64,000 nucleotides of DNA from Chenopodium formosanum (lineage: Eukaryota > Streptophyta > Magnoliopsida > Caryophyllales > Amaranthaceae). A program made the position numbers and the translations under genes. The notes under the pieces were generated by a model that worked only from the letters and a program-made list of their open reading frames with translations, was not told the origin of the DNA and did not search any database. The stretch lies in the NCBI GenBank assembly GCA_024500155.1, contig CM044859.1:48220003-48284002 (forward strand), read 5' to 3'. This document shows positions 21,326 through 34,208 of the stretch, one piece after another; position 1 is the first letter of the stretch; the number at the start of each line of letters is the position of its first letter.

Positions 21326-21372
21326 ATTGCAAGTCTCTGTGTATTGAGAACCTTGCGCCATGAAATGATGGT

Positions 21373-21596
21373 GGTTCGATTGTCCCCAAACGTGGGTTGT
21401 AACTGGTCCGCTTGTCCCTAAACGTGGGCTGTAGATGGTCCGCTTGTCCCCGGATGTGGGCTGTAGATGGTCAGCTTGTCCCCGGACGTGGGTTGTCGAT
21501 GGTCCGCTTGTCCCCGGACGTGGGCACTAGATGGTCCGCTTGTCCCCGGACGTGGGCTATAGATGGTCCGCTTGTCCCTGGACGTGGGCTGTAAAT
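21373..21596 (-). repeat. 32-bp hairpin array, 7 units (element C)
   Basis: Exactly 224 bp, seven 32-bp units in antisense, each with the loop CTTGTCCC or a close variant between arms such as GTCCG/CGGAC. Confidence 0.9.
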
Positions 21597-23481
21597 GAGA
21601 CCTGCAAAATAAAATTTGCCAAGGGAATCGTCTAGACTATGATTGACTTGACCAACTGACTTGACCAAGTTTGACTTAACACGACATGACATGACATGAG
21701 TATGACTTGTGATTGTGTGTGTATAGTTTGAATGTGTGTGCACAGACACAAGCAATCGAAAATGCAAAAGCAAAAAAAATTCCGTCATTTTTGTCATGAG
21801 ATGAGTGAAGGGTACCAACTCTCTCCCGAGAAAGAAAGATGTGAAAAATGAAGTTTTGTTTTTGAGCTTCCCTCAATAAAAATTTTGAAAAAGTTTTTAA
21901 ACTTCCCTAAAAGAAAATAATGAAAAAGGGAAGAAGTTTTGAACTTCCTCCTTGAGCAAGACGAAATGAATTGTCTGGATTGAATTGCTTATCTTGAAAA
22001 TAATGTATGCATGATGCATGTTCTTAGGCCAGGAGGCTAAGGACAATTACATCATGTAACACAATAGATGAATGAATTGAACTTTGGTCATGGAGCTAAG
22101 CATCATATATGGTGTAAAGAAACGATCTTGAACGTCACTTAGGTCTGGATGCTAAGAACGTATATTAGATGAAGTGATTATTGAGTATTACATAATGAAT
22201 GTTGCTTAGGTCAAGGAGCTAAGCACGATATGCGATGCATGAAACAATGAATTTTGCTTAGGTCAGGAAGCTAAGTAGGTATACAATGTTTCTTCTAATG
22301 AATTTTGTCTTGAAAGATGATGAAGCATGCACAGTGTTGAAACAAGATTTCATGAAAAAGGGTTCTTAAAGGGAAAGATCATATGGATATGGATGTGAAT
22401 GTGTGAGTGAAATGTGTGAATGTGATACTAAGGCTGGCTGCAAAGGCTATGGTGATGGAAATTTATGTGAGAAGAGTCAAAATGGTGACTCTTTAGGCTG
22501 GGTAGGCTAAATGATTTTGGATCAAGTCCCCAAGTCTAGCTCTAAATTGATAGGGTCATAGGATTAAGCATTGGATATTCTTTGACGCGATCATGCATAT
22601 GAATGTGGCCCCACCTCAATGTGAGGTTGCCTACGTATCCGTTAGGAATCAGGCCCAACGTAGCTCTAGCCGACCTTTGCACAAGTGTATGTACACCTCA
22701 AAGAGGTCTTTGAAGGATTGTAATGTAGTTAAGCTGATGGTTTAAAGAAGAAAAGGGTACAAGGCTCAAGACCTGAGAGAATCCCCAAGATGTGTAATTG
22801 TGAATTTGAAAATTTTGAATTTTGCAAGTTTATTTTCATTTTTTTTGTTTTAAATTATTTCTTTTTTTTGAATCAATGTAGGCAATCTCAGATCATGCGG
22901 TCCATCACTCACTTAGCATTCATTTTTTTCAGGCAGGGTACCAAGCACTCGATGAGAGTCACAATTTGAGACGTGTTCACATCAAAGACATTGGAACACT
23001 TGCCTTTAGACATTGTTTTATTGTTGCTTTGCTGATTTTTTTTTACTTGCTTTTTGAATGTTATACAATTACACATCTTCCAATCCCAGGGTTAAGTGAA
23101 TGTGGGTTGAAGAAATGAAGGCCAAACGTTAGACGAGGCTCAAAGTGGTTGATGAAGAAATGGAATGTGATTGAACGGGTAACAGGGAATGACAGGGTTG
23201 CAAAGGTGCCTCAATCATTGGTGTACCTTGTGTTTAGTTCGGTAATTGGTTTTTTTTTTTTAATTTTTTTAAAGGATGACTGAATGAAAAATGCTCTAAT
23301 CAAGATGTAAAGGAAATTGCTCATTTTATTAATGGAATAAAGGTGAACAAAACACATGAAATATATAAAAGTTTGAAATGGAAAACCTATGCTAGACATG
23401 AATAGGGGAATGGAGATGAATGATAAAAAAAAAGAAATCATGAACTCTTGCACAAAGGATATGTTGTGCGCCTTGTGTTCA
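21597..23481 (-). other. Post-gag non-coding region of element C
   Basis: Antisense version of 11105-13006 in A, with CTTAG hairpins (22020-22280) and the GGATACGTAGG block (about 22625-22650). No coding frame is supported. Confidence 0.85.
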
Positions 23482-24591
23482 TTACTTCTTGCCGCCTGGA
23501 GGGACAAAAAGTTTGTTTGCATCCACCAAGTCTTGGATGACGTCCTTCATATTCTAACATTGCTCTGTAGTGTGGCCCCTTCCATGATGGTACTTGCAAT
23601 GGGCATTGGGATTCCATTTGGCGCTCCTTTCTTCAGGTTTTGGCTCTGGAAATGGCCCAATAGGTGTGATTAAGCCTTGAGCGTAAAGGCGATCAAAGGC
23701 CGCATCATAAGTCATTCCTAAAGAAGTGTAAGTTTTTTTCTTCTTGGCAATGGAGCATCAAGAGCTAACACTTCATTGAGATCAACTTGGCTTATATTGT
23801 TGGTAGTATTTTCGTGGTTAGAAGACAAAGAAGAAGGATGGTCGTTCTTCTTGTTTTTCTAAGTGCTATTATTGTTAATACCAGCAGCTTTTATTAGCGC
23901 ATCCTCGATATTGATGCCGATGTCATATACAACTTCAAAAGTGTTCACTGGAATAAATTTAAGATGTTCCCTATACTTGTGAGTCATATTTTGAATAAAG
24001 AGGCAAACCATCTCTCTTTCTTTGGGAGGATCTACCAAGAGTGAAGCCGTTTTGCTCCACCTGTTTAGATAAGCGATGAAGCCTTCATTCTATTTCTGCT
24101 TGAGAATGGAGAGTTCACGTTCAGAAGTTTTACTTTGAATGTTACACTTGTAACGGTTCATGAGACAGGTGACATCTTGGCAAGTCACAGTACGCTTGGC
24201 ATCTAGGGAATAAAACCATCGTTGGCAAGCATTTTCTAAGGAGAGAGGGAACACCGTAGGGAAGAGTGTTACGTCCAATCCCTTAAGAGCCATGGTTGTA
24301 GAGAACGCCTTCAAATGGAATATTGGATTGTCAGTAGGCTTTAACTTTGGAGTATCAGCAGTGGAGAACTTTTTAGGGAGTCTGTCCTTTACATCCAAAG
24401 GAGTGGGAAGCCGTTCCACATAGGTGAAATCCTCAGAATTCTTGCTCATTTGCTCTTTGATCCTGTCCATTGCAGCTGTAGTAACATTTGTTTTGCTCTA
24501 TTGTGTTGACTCTAGTAGTGAGTGTTTGTAACATGTTAGACATTGTCTCAATGGACTTGTTAATGTTTTCAATATCTTCCTTAGAGGCCAT
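23482..24591 (-). pseudogene. gag: Gag of element C, frameshifted
   Basis: Start MASKEDIENINKS at 24591, stop at 23482-23484. The longest intact piece (24090-24470) covers the linker and capsid core. Near the N-terminus a frameshift around 24470-24490 separates the coiled-coil part from the capsid part. Further breaks include a stop at about 24089 (TAG where A reads GAG), a shortened stretch near 24170 (ACCTGTCTCATGAACC), and TAG for TGG in the Asn linker. The zinc-knuckle region is readable around 23570-23620. Confidence 0.88.
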
Positions 24592-26134
24592 TGGGGCAAA
24601 CTGAAAGTAGTTTGAAGGTGATGAGTGACGTGGAGATGGCAAAGTTCTCTTAGGTCTAAGAGGTTGATTTAGTAATGACTCGAACCATACCAATCTAACT
24701 CTGCTCCTTGACCAAGTGCTGTGAAATAAAACAACCACACTTAATTGTTTGACACATTGCTCAAGATAAGAAAAAAAAGTCATTTGAAAATAGGTTAGAA
24801 TAACTCCGATCCACTCATCTTTTATTATGACGGAAATGGGGGTGCATGAACCTAATATACGATCATAAACGACATGGTGTATGACTCGAGTCAAAAAAAA
24901 AGAAAGTGTGTGGAGTATACTTGACTCGTGAGTGATTAAGTGATATTATAAGACTCGTGGTATGATCGTATGGCTAGACATGTGAACAGTAACATAAATG
25001 ACTGACGCGAGGACCAAATTTACATGGAATACTAAAAAAAAAGCTGACTGGGCTTATTTCCTAGGTACCGTGACACGGCAAATTGTAGCGTGTCACGGTA
25101 TAAGCTGCCGTGATGCAGTGATCTTTGTTTTTTGGAATTTCACCGTGCCACGGTGGAAACTGCCGTGACACGGTTGACTTTCCCGTGGCACGGTGGATGC
25201 TGACGTGGCACGACATTTTTTTTTTGCTGGAATTCCACCGTGCCACGGTGGAAACTGCCGTGGCACGGTGGACTTTCTCGTGGTACGGTGGACTTTGACG
25301 TGGCACGACAATTTTTTTTTAGTTTGCGCTAATTACTAAGTGAGTACGGTCCATTGGCAATCATTAGTCATAAAATAATCCACCATAAACAAAGAAATAT
25401 CGTTAATGTTAGGATTAAAACGACCAAATATAAAACACTTAGGCACAATGATGCAAAGAATAGTTCGCAACCTAAGGTCAAGTTTTATGTTCGACTATGG
25501 TCAGGTTTATTTGGTGTCAATAGGGTATCATGGTTAAGAGTTTGGACGCGTTAGCAAGGCAGCCTCCCTTGAGGGTGTATGCCGACGGGCGGCTCCGCGA
25601 GTTCGTGATGAAATCGAACTTAACTCCATGGTTTGGGTGGATTTAATAATTCGGATGAACCCTTATTGCCATGAGCATTTTTGGGTTGATAGAGCTTAAA
25701 TTCCCCAGGACTAAGACGCATGTAGAACACACACGTTTTTTCCGAAAAATCGAAGGAAGTTGATTGTGAGAAGAAAAAACAAGCCACCAGACTGATTTTA
25801 GGACTGCCGTGACACGGCAGAGAGCACCGTGCCATGGTGCTGCACACCATCAGACGGTGTACTGCACCGTGACACGGCAGATTCTGCCGTCGCATGGCAG
25901 TCAGAAAATCTGACTGGTGCCCTGTTTTCCTTCGTACACAATCAAGTTATTAAATTTTTCCTACGAAACAGACCTAAATGCGATGTTTAAATGTCTATGC
26001 TTATGCAACAATGCCAAATTAATCACAGGAATATTTTTCAAGAATCTTTCAAGTCTCATCCACTCATCTTAATTAAATACCGATTACTCAAATCGATAAA
26101 TAACCAAGAATCCTCCCTAGTGGAGTCGCCAAAT
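24592..26134 (-). other. Leader of element C, with primer site and GC dyads
   Basis: Primer site antisense at 26114-26131. Two dyad clusters: 25064-25310 (includes a perfect 21-bp dyad at 25233-25253, 10-bp arms TTCCACCGTG/CACGGTGGAA around one C) and 25800-25900 (CTGCCGTG-A-CACGGCAG at 25804-25820). The CCCGGGG-type conserved block lies near 25700. No coding frame is supported. Confidence 0.85.
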
Positions 26135-28294
26135 TGTAAGCGGCGTTCGAAGTGCGCCTACGTTAAGCATGTTGTGAATATGCTTGGCACTCATAGGAAG
26201 TTGGAATTGACATCACGATTAGGGACAAGGAAAGTAGAGAGCCGCCAACAAGTTTTAAAGGAACTTGTAAACCGTTCACGGATCATAAAAGGCAACTACG
26301 ATAAGGGACAACGATAGGCAACAACGATTGACCCGTGAAGGTTACACCCCATTCATAATCCATGAGATTACTAACTCCATATGGTTCAGAACCACGAAAT
26401 GAGGATCGGGGATGATGGTACGAAGTGATTCTTGGAGTCACATTCGCCCGTATTGGCCTCTACTCGATTCTTATAGTGAAAAGTGATTCCTGCGATCTCA
26501 AAGGCATACAAACAAAATATTCAATTTGCTCTAAACTATTATTAGGCTAAATTGGTTGAATATTAATGCAACACATAATTCTAAAAAATTAGTGATCACT
26601 TCAATTAATAACAAGATTAAAAAGGTACCTAAACCGGTTGTCCAAATTATTTTATTAGGCGTTATTTTCAATTACATATTCCCTTTAAACATGCAATATG
26701 ATGATCATAAATAATAAATAATAGAATATACATTAATATTGGAAGCAATTTAACAATAATATCGTTAGTCAAATCAAATACAAATTAACTTAATCATGAT
26801 ACTAGCAATATAAAAATAAAATAAGAGTAATTAAATGAATTAATTACTCACATTCTGCGCGTTCCTTTAAATTGCTACATCATGAATAAACTGTTAGTAA
26901 CTTCAATAAAAATATACCAAATGGAAATTAAATTTAATTAAAAGTAGAGGTAATTTGGTCCAAACCCTCATTTATTTATACTTTTCACACCTTGGTTTAA
27001 GTATATAACTTAGGTTATTGTATGGAATCCTTGGAGTGCTTAAGGGAAGAATGGTGTAATTAGGAATATAGGTTTAACGCTTAGAATATGAGAGAGAGAG
27101 AAGAGAATACTTTTTGGTGTAAAAGTGAGAAAGAGAGAAGGATTTCATGCCCCGAACTACATAAATGAGAGTCTTATTTATAGGGAAATTGAGTAGAGAG
27201 AACACGCGGAACCCTAAAGAGATTAAAACCCTAAAAATTAACACCGCGACACGGTTAAAAACGCCATGACCCGGTGCCAGGCACCGTCAGTTTGGGGAAG
27301 GCACCGTCAGACGGGGGAAAATTCCGTGATGCGGTGGACAACTGGAGTGACACGGGAAATATTTGACCTACGGGAAGTGAAAATGCGTGAAGGGTTTACA
27401 TGGAAAAGACACGAAAACGCGTGAAGTGTCCACCGTGGCACGGTACAGTACACCGTGTTACGGTATAGGAAAACGCGGAAATTACACGAAAAAGCACCGT
27501 GACACGGTGAGAAATACTGGTCACGGCAGCAGGTACCGTGTCACGGCAATAGGTACCGTGCCACGGTGGAATTTGACGCGAAAAAGTTTCAAAAATGGTA
27601 CCGTTACACGATGTACTATACCGTGTCACGGCACCAGGCATCGGCAGATGGGTATAGTCACCGTCAGACGGGGCGCACTCCCGTGACACGGTGCCTTTTC
27701 ATTATGAGCGGTGATTCCAGTTTTTTACCCATTTTTAAAATCATCATCACTTTTAATCTGTAACTCGGAATAAGGAATATAATATATCATTGGAAAGCTT
27801 ATCAAGTCTAATTTCCAACCCAATTAGAATCAAGTCAAAATTATTTTTATATTTTAAGATATAGCCGTTTTAGTGGTAGGGTGTCGATTTTGGGCCGAGT
27901 TTAGTGTTTTGCACATATCTTTTTCGTTATAGATCGGAATTGGGCTTATGATATATGGTTGTAAAGCTATTTTCAAACCCCATCTAACTATTAAATCATT
28001 GGGCCCAAATTATGGACCAAAATAAACTGGATCAAACGTTTTTATAAAAAGGACACAAAATGAATGATTTTAAGGGACATGAAATGAATTATTTTGGGTT
28101 TAAAGGCATGAAAAGCGGAGAACAAGTTATGGTTTAGGGAAATGAGCTAGGAAATGGGTTGTTTTATGAATTGTATTAGATATAACATAGATTTAAGCAC
28201 TCCAAAGATTAAATACTCAACCCGACCAATAATGGGAGTGAAAGGTTGTTCATCATCGGGTTTGGTTTTGGGGAGACATTTTTAAGTGTCTACA
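26135..28294 (-). repeat. 5' LTR of element C
   Basis: 2160 bp. Terminal inverted sequence has decayed (TGTAAGCGGCG). GC-dyad cluster at 27243-27700. TATA region near 27176-27183. Confidence 0.95.
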
Positions 28295-29669
28295 CTTAGC
28301 TTCCTGACTTGAGAAGTATTTATTGTTTCACGCATCGCATAATGTTCTCAATACCATTTATATATCAATGATTTGTAATCATACAAAGCATATCGTGCTT
28401 AGCTCCTTGACCTAAGCAACGTTCATTATGCAATAATCACTTCATTTATATACGTGCTTAGCTTCTAGACCTAAGTGACATTCAAGATCGTTTCTTTACA
28501 CCATATATAATGCTTAGATCCATGAACAAAGTTCATTCATCTATCATGTCACATGATTTAATTTTCCTTAGCCTCCTGGCCTAAGGACATGCATCATGCA
28601 TACATTATTTTCAAGACAAGCAATTCAATTCATAAAATTCATTTTGTCTTGCTCAACGAGGAAGTTCGAAACTTCTTCCCTTTTTCATGTCTTTTCTTAT
28701 GAGGAAGTTCAAAAACTTTTTCAAAATTTTTTTCATCAAGGGAAAGTAAAAAAAAACTTTTTTTTACGTCTTTCTTTATCGGGAGAAAGTCGGTACCTTT
28801 CACTCGTCTCATGACAAAAATGACGGAAAATTTTTGCTTTTGCATTTTCTGTTGCTTGTGTTTGCACACACACACACACACACACCATATACACACACAA
28901 CCACAAGTTAAACACATTTCATGTCATGTCAATTCTATCTTGGTCAAGTAAATAATAGTCTATGCGAGTCCCTTGGAAAATTTTATTTTGCAGGTCGTAA
29001 TTACAACCCATGTCCGGGGATAAGAGGACCATCTACAACCCACGTCCAGGGAAAAGAGAACCATCTACAGCCCACGTTTGGGGACAAGAGAACCATCTAC
29101 AGCCCACGTTTGGGGACAAGCAAACCATCTACAGCCCACGTCCGGGGACAAGCGGACAATCTACAACCCACGTTCGGGGCCAAGCGAACAATTTACAACC
29201 CATATTTGGGGACAATCGAACCATCTACAGCCCACGTTCCGAGGACAATCGAACCATCATCATTTTAGTGATTATTTCCTAAGAGAAGATTATTCACAAC
29301 GCAAGGTTCTTGATACATAGAGACTTGCAATCTCATCATCAGACAAGTCTTTCCTCAAGCATGGAAAGTGTCATCCGGTGGATTTCTTCAAGCATAGAAA
29401 CCTGCTAAAATCATCTGTTGACTTTCCTCAAGCATTGAAAATGTCATCCGGTGGATTCCTTCAAGCATAGAAACCTTCCAAAATCATCTGTCGACTTTCC
29501 TCAAGCATGGAAAGTACATCCGGTAGATTTCTTCAAGCATAGAAATCTACCAAACTCATCATTCGACTTTCCTCTAGCATGGAAAGCATTTCAACGTTAC
29601 CCGGTGGATTCCTTAAAGCATAGGATGCTACAAAACTCACTTGTCACCGATACACTAGTGTTAGATACG
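28295..29669 (+). other. Element B 3' region with both hairpin arrays
   Basis: Continues B after element C: CTTAG repeats (28295-28590), (CA)n at 28866-28900, an 8-unit 32-bp array at 28999-29255 (one unit is 33 bp) and a 4-unit 73-bp array at about 29345-29640. The third long hairpin at 29522-29551 has a perfect 11-bp stem, GGTAGATTTCT/AGAAATCTACC. Element D interrupts at ATACG (29665-29669). Confidence 0.9.
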
Positions 29670-31387
29670 TGTAGGCGTCGTTTGAAGTGCGCCTACGTTA
29701 AAAAAGCATGTTGTGAATATGCTTGACACTCATAGGAAGTGGGAATTGACAATACGATTAGGGACAACGATTAGGGACAAATAAAGTAGGGAGCAGCCAA
29801 CAAGTTTTTAAGGAACTTGTAAACCGTTCACGGATCATTTAAGGCAACCACGAATAAAGGGACAACGATAGGCAACAACGATTGACCCGTGAAGGTTACA
29901 CCCCATTCATAATCCATGAGATTACTAACTCCATATGGTTCGGAACCACGAAAGGAGGATCGGGGATGATGGTACGAAGTGAGTCATGGAGTCACATTCG
30001 CCCGTATTAGCCTCTACTCGATTCTTATAGTGAAAAGCATTCCTGTGATCTTAAAGGAATACAAACAATATATTCAATTCGCTCCAAACTATTATTTAAC
30101 TAAATTGGTTTAAGATTAATGCACACATAATTCTAAAATATTGTGATCACTTGAATTAACAACAAGATTAAAAAGGAACCTAAACCGGTTGTCCAAATTA
30201 TCTTATTAGGCGTGATTTTCAATTACATATTCCCTTTAAACATGCAATATGGTGATCAATAAATAATAAAACAACATTAATATTAAAACCAATTTAATCA
30301 TAATTCCAAAAACATAAAATCGTTAGAAAAATAATAAAAATAAAAGGAGCATGATCCTTACTTTGATTCTATTTGTTTGCAACTACAAAATAATAAACGA
30401 GTTAGTAACTTCAAGGAAATAAATAAACAATAATTAAATTAAATTAAATAAAGTAGAGTTGATTTGGGGCCAAACCCTCAAACAGTTCTACCTTTCACGC
30501 CTTGGCTTAAAGACAGAATTACGAGTAAAATATGGAATCCTTTGAGTGCTTGAGGAAGGAATTTTGAAGTGAAAAGGGTAGGCTAATGTTTAGGCTAATA
30601 GCATAGAAGAGAGAAAATAAAATAATAAAATTACTCGGTGCCCCGTTCATCAGAAATGAGGGGGTATTTATAGGGAAAATGTGCTGAGGGAGCACACGGA
30701 ACCCTAAAATGATAAAAACCCTAAAAAAGTATCCCGTGACACGGTCAAACTGTACCGTGACACTGGAAGCCCCACTGTCAGACGGTACACTTTCCCGTGA
30801 CACGGTACACTTTTGGCGTGACGCGGGAAATTTTCAGAAAACGGGATAGAAAACGCGTCAAGGGTTTACGCAGAAAAGACACGGAACGTCATGTGTCACG
30901 GCAGACCTCCCGTGTCACGGGAAATCCCACCGTTAGACGGGAAGGATTCCCGTGACACGGTAGGTACCTGCCGTGGCGCGGGAAATTCCAGCCCGTTTTT
31001 CCGTCTAAATACATTTTTAACCCTAATTTCCTTCGACATTTTAAGTGCCGATTGATAATTTCGGGCCTTTTCTGACTTTTTATTATTCGGGCTAAAATAA
31101 GAAAATAATTAAATAAAAATAAATAAAGGGTTTGGGCCAAAAACAAATAATAAAACAATAAAATAAAAAGCTTTGGGCTAGAATTAATTAATAAGTTTGG
31201 GCTGAAATTAAAACTATGCTTTTACCAAACATCAAGACTAATCCATGGACTGTTCAAAGATATGAATTTAATAAAATACGATTTTTTAAGCACTCTCGAG
31301 ATTAAATACTGAACCCGACCAATAGTGGCGGTGAAAGGTTGTTCATCATTGGGTTTGGTTTTGGGGAGACATTTTTAGGTGTGTACA
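29670..31387 (-). repeat. 3' LTR of element D
   Basis: 1718 bp, sense end GACGCCTACA at 29670, sense start TGTACACACC at 31387 (one change from TGTAGACACC). TATAAATA (minus) at 30665-30672, GC dyads at 30733-30985. Confidence 0.95.
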
Positions 31388-31599
31388 GAAGCCCCCACTT
31401 TGACTGAGTTTGTAGAAACGTCAGTTTTGAAAACGATAGTCAAAGTAGCCGATAGGGACGGAGAATGATTTAAGACGTTCTGCGATCCTAAATCACTCTG
31501 TATACGCCGATACCTGCAGAAAAATGTTAGTTCTACAGATAAAAGGAGTAAAGGGATAGAATACGTATCTGACACCAGTGTATCGGTGACAAATGAGTT

Positions 31600-32165
31600 T
31601 GGTATTTTCCTATGCTTGAAGGAATCCAGCGGATGACTTTTGTTGAAATGCTTTCCATGCTTGAGGAAAGCCGACTGAAGAGTTTGGTAGCTTTCTAAGC
31701 CTGAAGAAAGCTACCGGATAATACTTTCCATGCCCGAGGAAAGTCGATGAACGAATTTGGTGTCATTCTATGCTTGAAGAATTTCACCAATAATGCCTTC
31801 AATGCTTGAGGAAAGCCGACAAAGGAATTTGGTGGTTTTCTATACTTGAAGAAAAATCCACCGATAACGCTTTCCAAGCCTGAGGAAAGCCGACTTGGCG
31901 GTTTTCCTATACTTGAAGAAAAATCCACCGATAACGCTTTCCAAGCCTGAGGAAAGCCGACTTGGCGGTTTTCTATACTTGAAGAAAAATCCACCGATAA
32001 CGCTTTCCAAGCCTGAGGAAAGCCGACTGATGAATATGGTGTCATTCTATGCTTGAAGAATTCCACCGATAATGCCTTCCATGCTTGAGGAAAGCCGATT
32101 TGGCGGTTTTCTATACTTGAAGAAAAATCCACCGGATAATACTTTCCATGCTTGAGGAAAGTCGA
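31600..32165 (-). repeat. 73-bp hairpin array, 8 units (element D)
   Basis: Eight two-hairpin units in antisense. The hairpin at 31686-31715 has a perfect 11-bp stem, GGTAGCTTTCT/AGAAAGCTACC. Two units use ATTCT/AGAAT and several use TTTTCT/AGAAAA in place of TTTCT/AGAAA. Units near 31860-32020 are almost identical and look recently duplicated. Confidence 0.95.
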
Positions 32166-32223
32166 AAGATGATGAGATTGCAAGTCTCTGTGTATCAAGA
32201 ACCTTGCGTCATGAAATGATGGT

Positions 32224-32287
32224 GGTCCGCTTGTCCCCGGACGTGGGCTGTAGATGGTCCGCTTGTCCCCGGACGTGGGCTGTAGAT
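32224..32287 (-). repeat. 32-bp hairpin array, 2 units (element D)
   Basis: Exactly 64 bp: two identical units with arms GTCCG/CGGAC. This is the minimum array in the window. Confidence 0.95.
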
Positions 32288-34208
32288 AAGACCTGCAAAA
32301 ATAAATTTGCCAATGGACTCATACATACTGTAATTGACTTGACCACTAACTTTACCAAGTTTGACTTGATGTGACATGACATGTGTATGAATTGTGAGTG
32401 TGTGTGTGTGTGTGTATATGTGTGTGTGCAGACACAAGCAAACGAAGATGCAAAAGCAAAAATTTTCCGTCAATTTTTGTCATGAGTGGAGGGTACCGAC
32501 TTTCTCCCGAAACAGAAAGATGTGAAAACTGAACTTTTATTTTCGAACTTCGTTCGATGAAAACTTGGAAAAAGTTTTTGAACTTCCCCAAAATAAAATA
32601 ACGAAAAAGGAAAGAAGTTTTGAACTTCCTCCTCGAGCAAGACGAAATGAATCGTATGGTTTGAGTTGCTTGTCCTGAAAATAATGTATGCATGATGCAT
32701 GTTCTTAGGCCAGGAGGCTAAGGACAATTACATCATGTGACACAATAGATGAATGAACTTAAGTCATGGAGCTAAGCATCATATATGGTGTAAAGAAGCG
32801 ATTTTGAACGTCACTTAGGTCTGGAAGCTAAGCACGTATAGTGATTATTGCATAATGAACGTTACTTAGGTCAAGGAGCTAAGCACGATATGCTTTGTAT
32901 GATTAAACATCAGTGATATATAAATGTTTCTCAGCACATTATGCGATGCATGAAATATTGCTCAGGTCAGGAAGCTAAGCAAGTATACAATATTTCTTCT
33001 ACTGAATGTTGTTTTTAAATATGATGAAACATGCACAGTGTTGAAACAAGATTTCATGATAAAGGGCTCTTAAAGGGAAGAATGATGGATATGGATGTGT
33101 GAGTGAAGTGTGTGAATGTGATACTAAGGCTGGCTGCAAGGGTTATAGCGATGGAAAGAGATGTGAGAAGAGTTAAAGATGATGACTCTTCAGGCTGGGT
33201 AAGCTAATGTGATTTGGGTTTAAGCCCCAAAGTCTAGCTCTAAATGGGTAGGGATAAGCATTGGATATTCTTTGACTCGATCATGCATGGATATGAAGTA
33301 TGGCCGCACCTCGATGTGAGGTTGCCTACGTATCCGTTAGGAATCAAGCCGAACGTAGCTCTAACCGAACTTTGCACAAGTGTATGTACACCTCAAAGAG
33401 GTCTTTCAAGGGTTGTAATGTGGTTAAGTTGATGGTTTAAGGAAGAAAGAGGTAAAAGGCTCAAGACCCGAGAGAAGCCCCCAAGATGTGTAATTGTGAA
33501 TTTGAAAATTTTGAATTTTGCAAGTTTATTTTCAACACATTATTTTATTTTATTTAATTGTTTTTTTTTTTTGCTTTAAACTTTTTTTTTTCATTCTTTT
33601 GAATCAATGTAGCCAATCTCAGATCATGCGGTCCATCACTCACTTAGCATTCATGTTTCTCAGGCACGGTACCGAGCACTCGATGTGAGACGCAATTTGA
33701 GACGTGTTCATATCAAAGACATTGGAACACTTGCCTTTAGACATTGTTTTATTGTTGCTTTGCTGCTTTCTTTTTTTTTTACTTGCTTTTTAAATGTTAA
33801 ACAATTACACATCTTCCAATCCCAGGGTTAAGTGAATGTGGGTTGAAGAAATGAAGGCCAAACGTTAGACGAGGCTCAAAATGGTTGATGAAGAAATGGA
33901 ATGTGATTGAACGGTTAACAGGGAATGACATGGTTGCAAAGGTGCCTCAAGTCATTGGTGTACCTTGGGTTTAGTTCGGTAATTGATTTTATTTTTTTTT
34001 TTTTTATTTATTTATTTTGCAAATGAATTTGATGATCGATTGCAAAGGAAAGGAATGCTCATTGATGGAAAAGGTAAGAAATATGACACATAGACAGTAC
34101 ACATGGTTAACGGGAACCTATGCTAGACTTATTGGGGGAGAGGGTTGAAACAAAAGAATAAAAAAAAGCATGAAATCTTGCACGAAGGATCTGTGTGCCT
34201 TGTATTCA
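32288..34208 (-). other. Post-gag non-coding region of element D
   Basis: Antisense homolog of 11105-13006. Contains (TG)n at 32397-32432, CTTAG hairpins at 32700-32970 and the GGATACGTAGG block near 33322-33340. The stretch 34010-34150, just downstream of gag in sense, differs from A, B and C. Confidence 0.85.

Larger units (their letters stand above)
18711..28294 (-). mobile_element. Element C: complete gag-only LTR retrotransposon (T1)
   Basis: 9584 bp on the minus strand, LTRs 18711-20885 and 26135-28294, flanked by CTTAG (18706-18710 and 28295-28299). It sits inside the CTTAG-repeat region of B. Same layout as A, with gag broken. Both LTRs and the leader carry GC-dyad clusters. Confidence 0.95.

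Noticed and set aside
31695..32198. 167-codon open frame over the 73-bp array in D
   Set aside because: A repeat-derived frame (repeated FPQAWKALSVDF peptide); unit changes keep hairpin pairing, not the peptide, and the other elements do not keep the frame.
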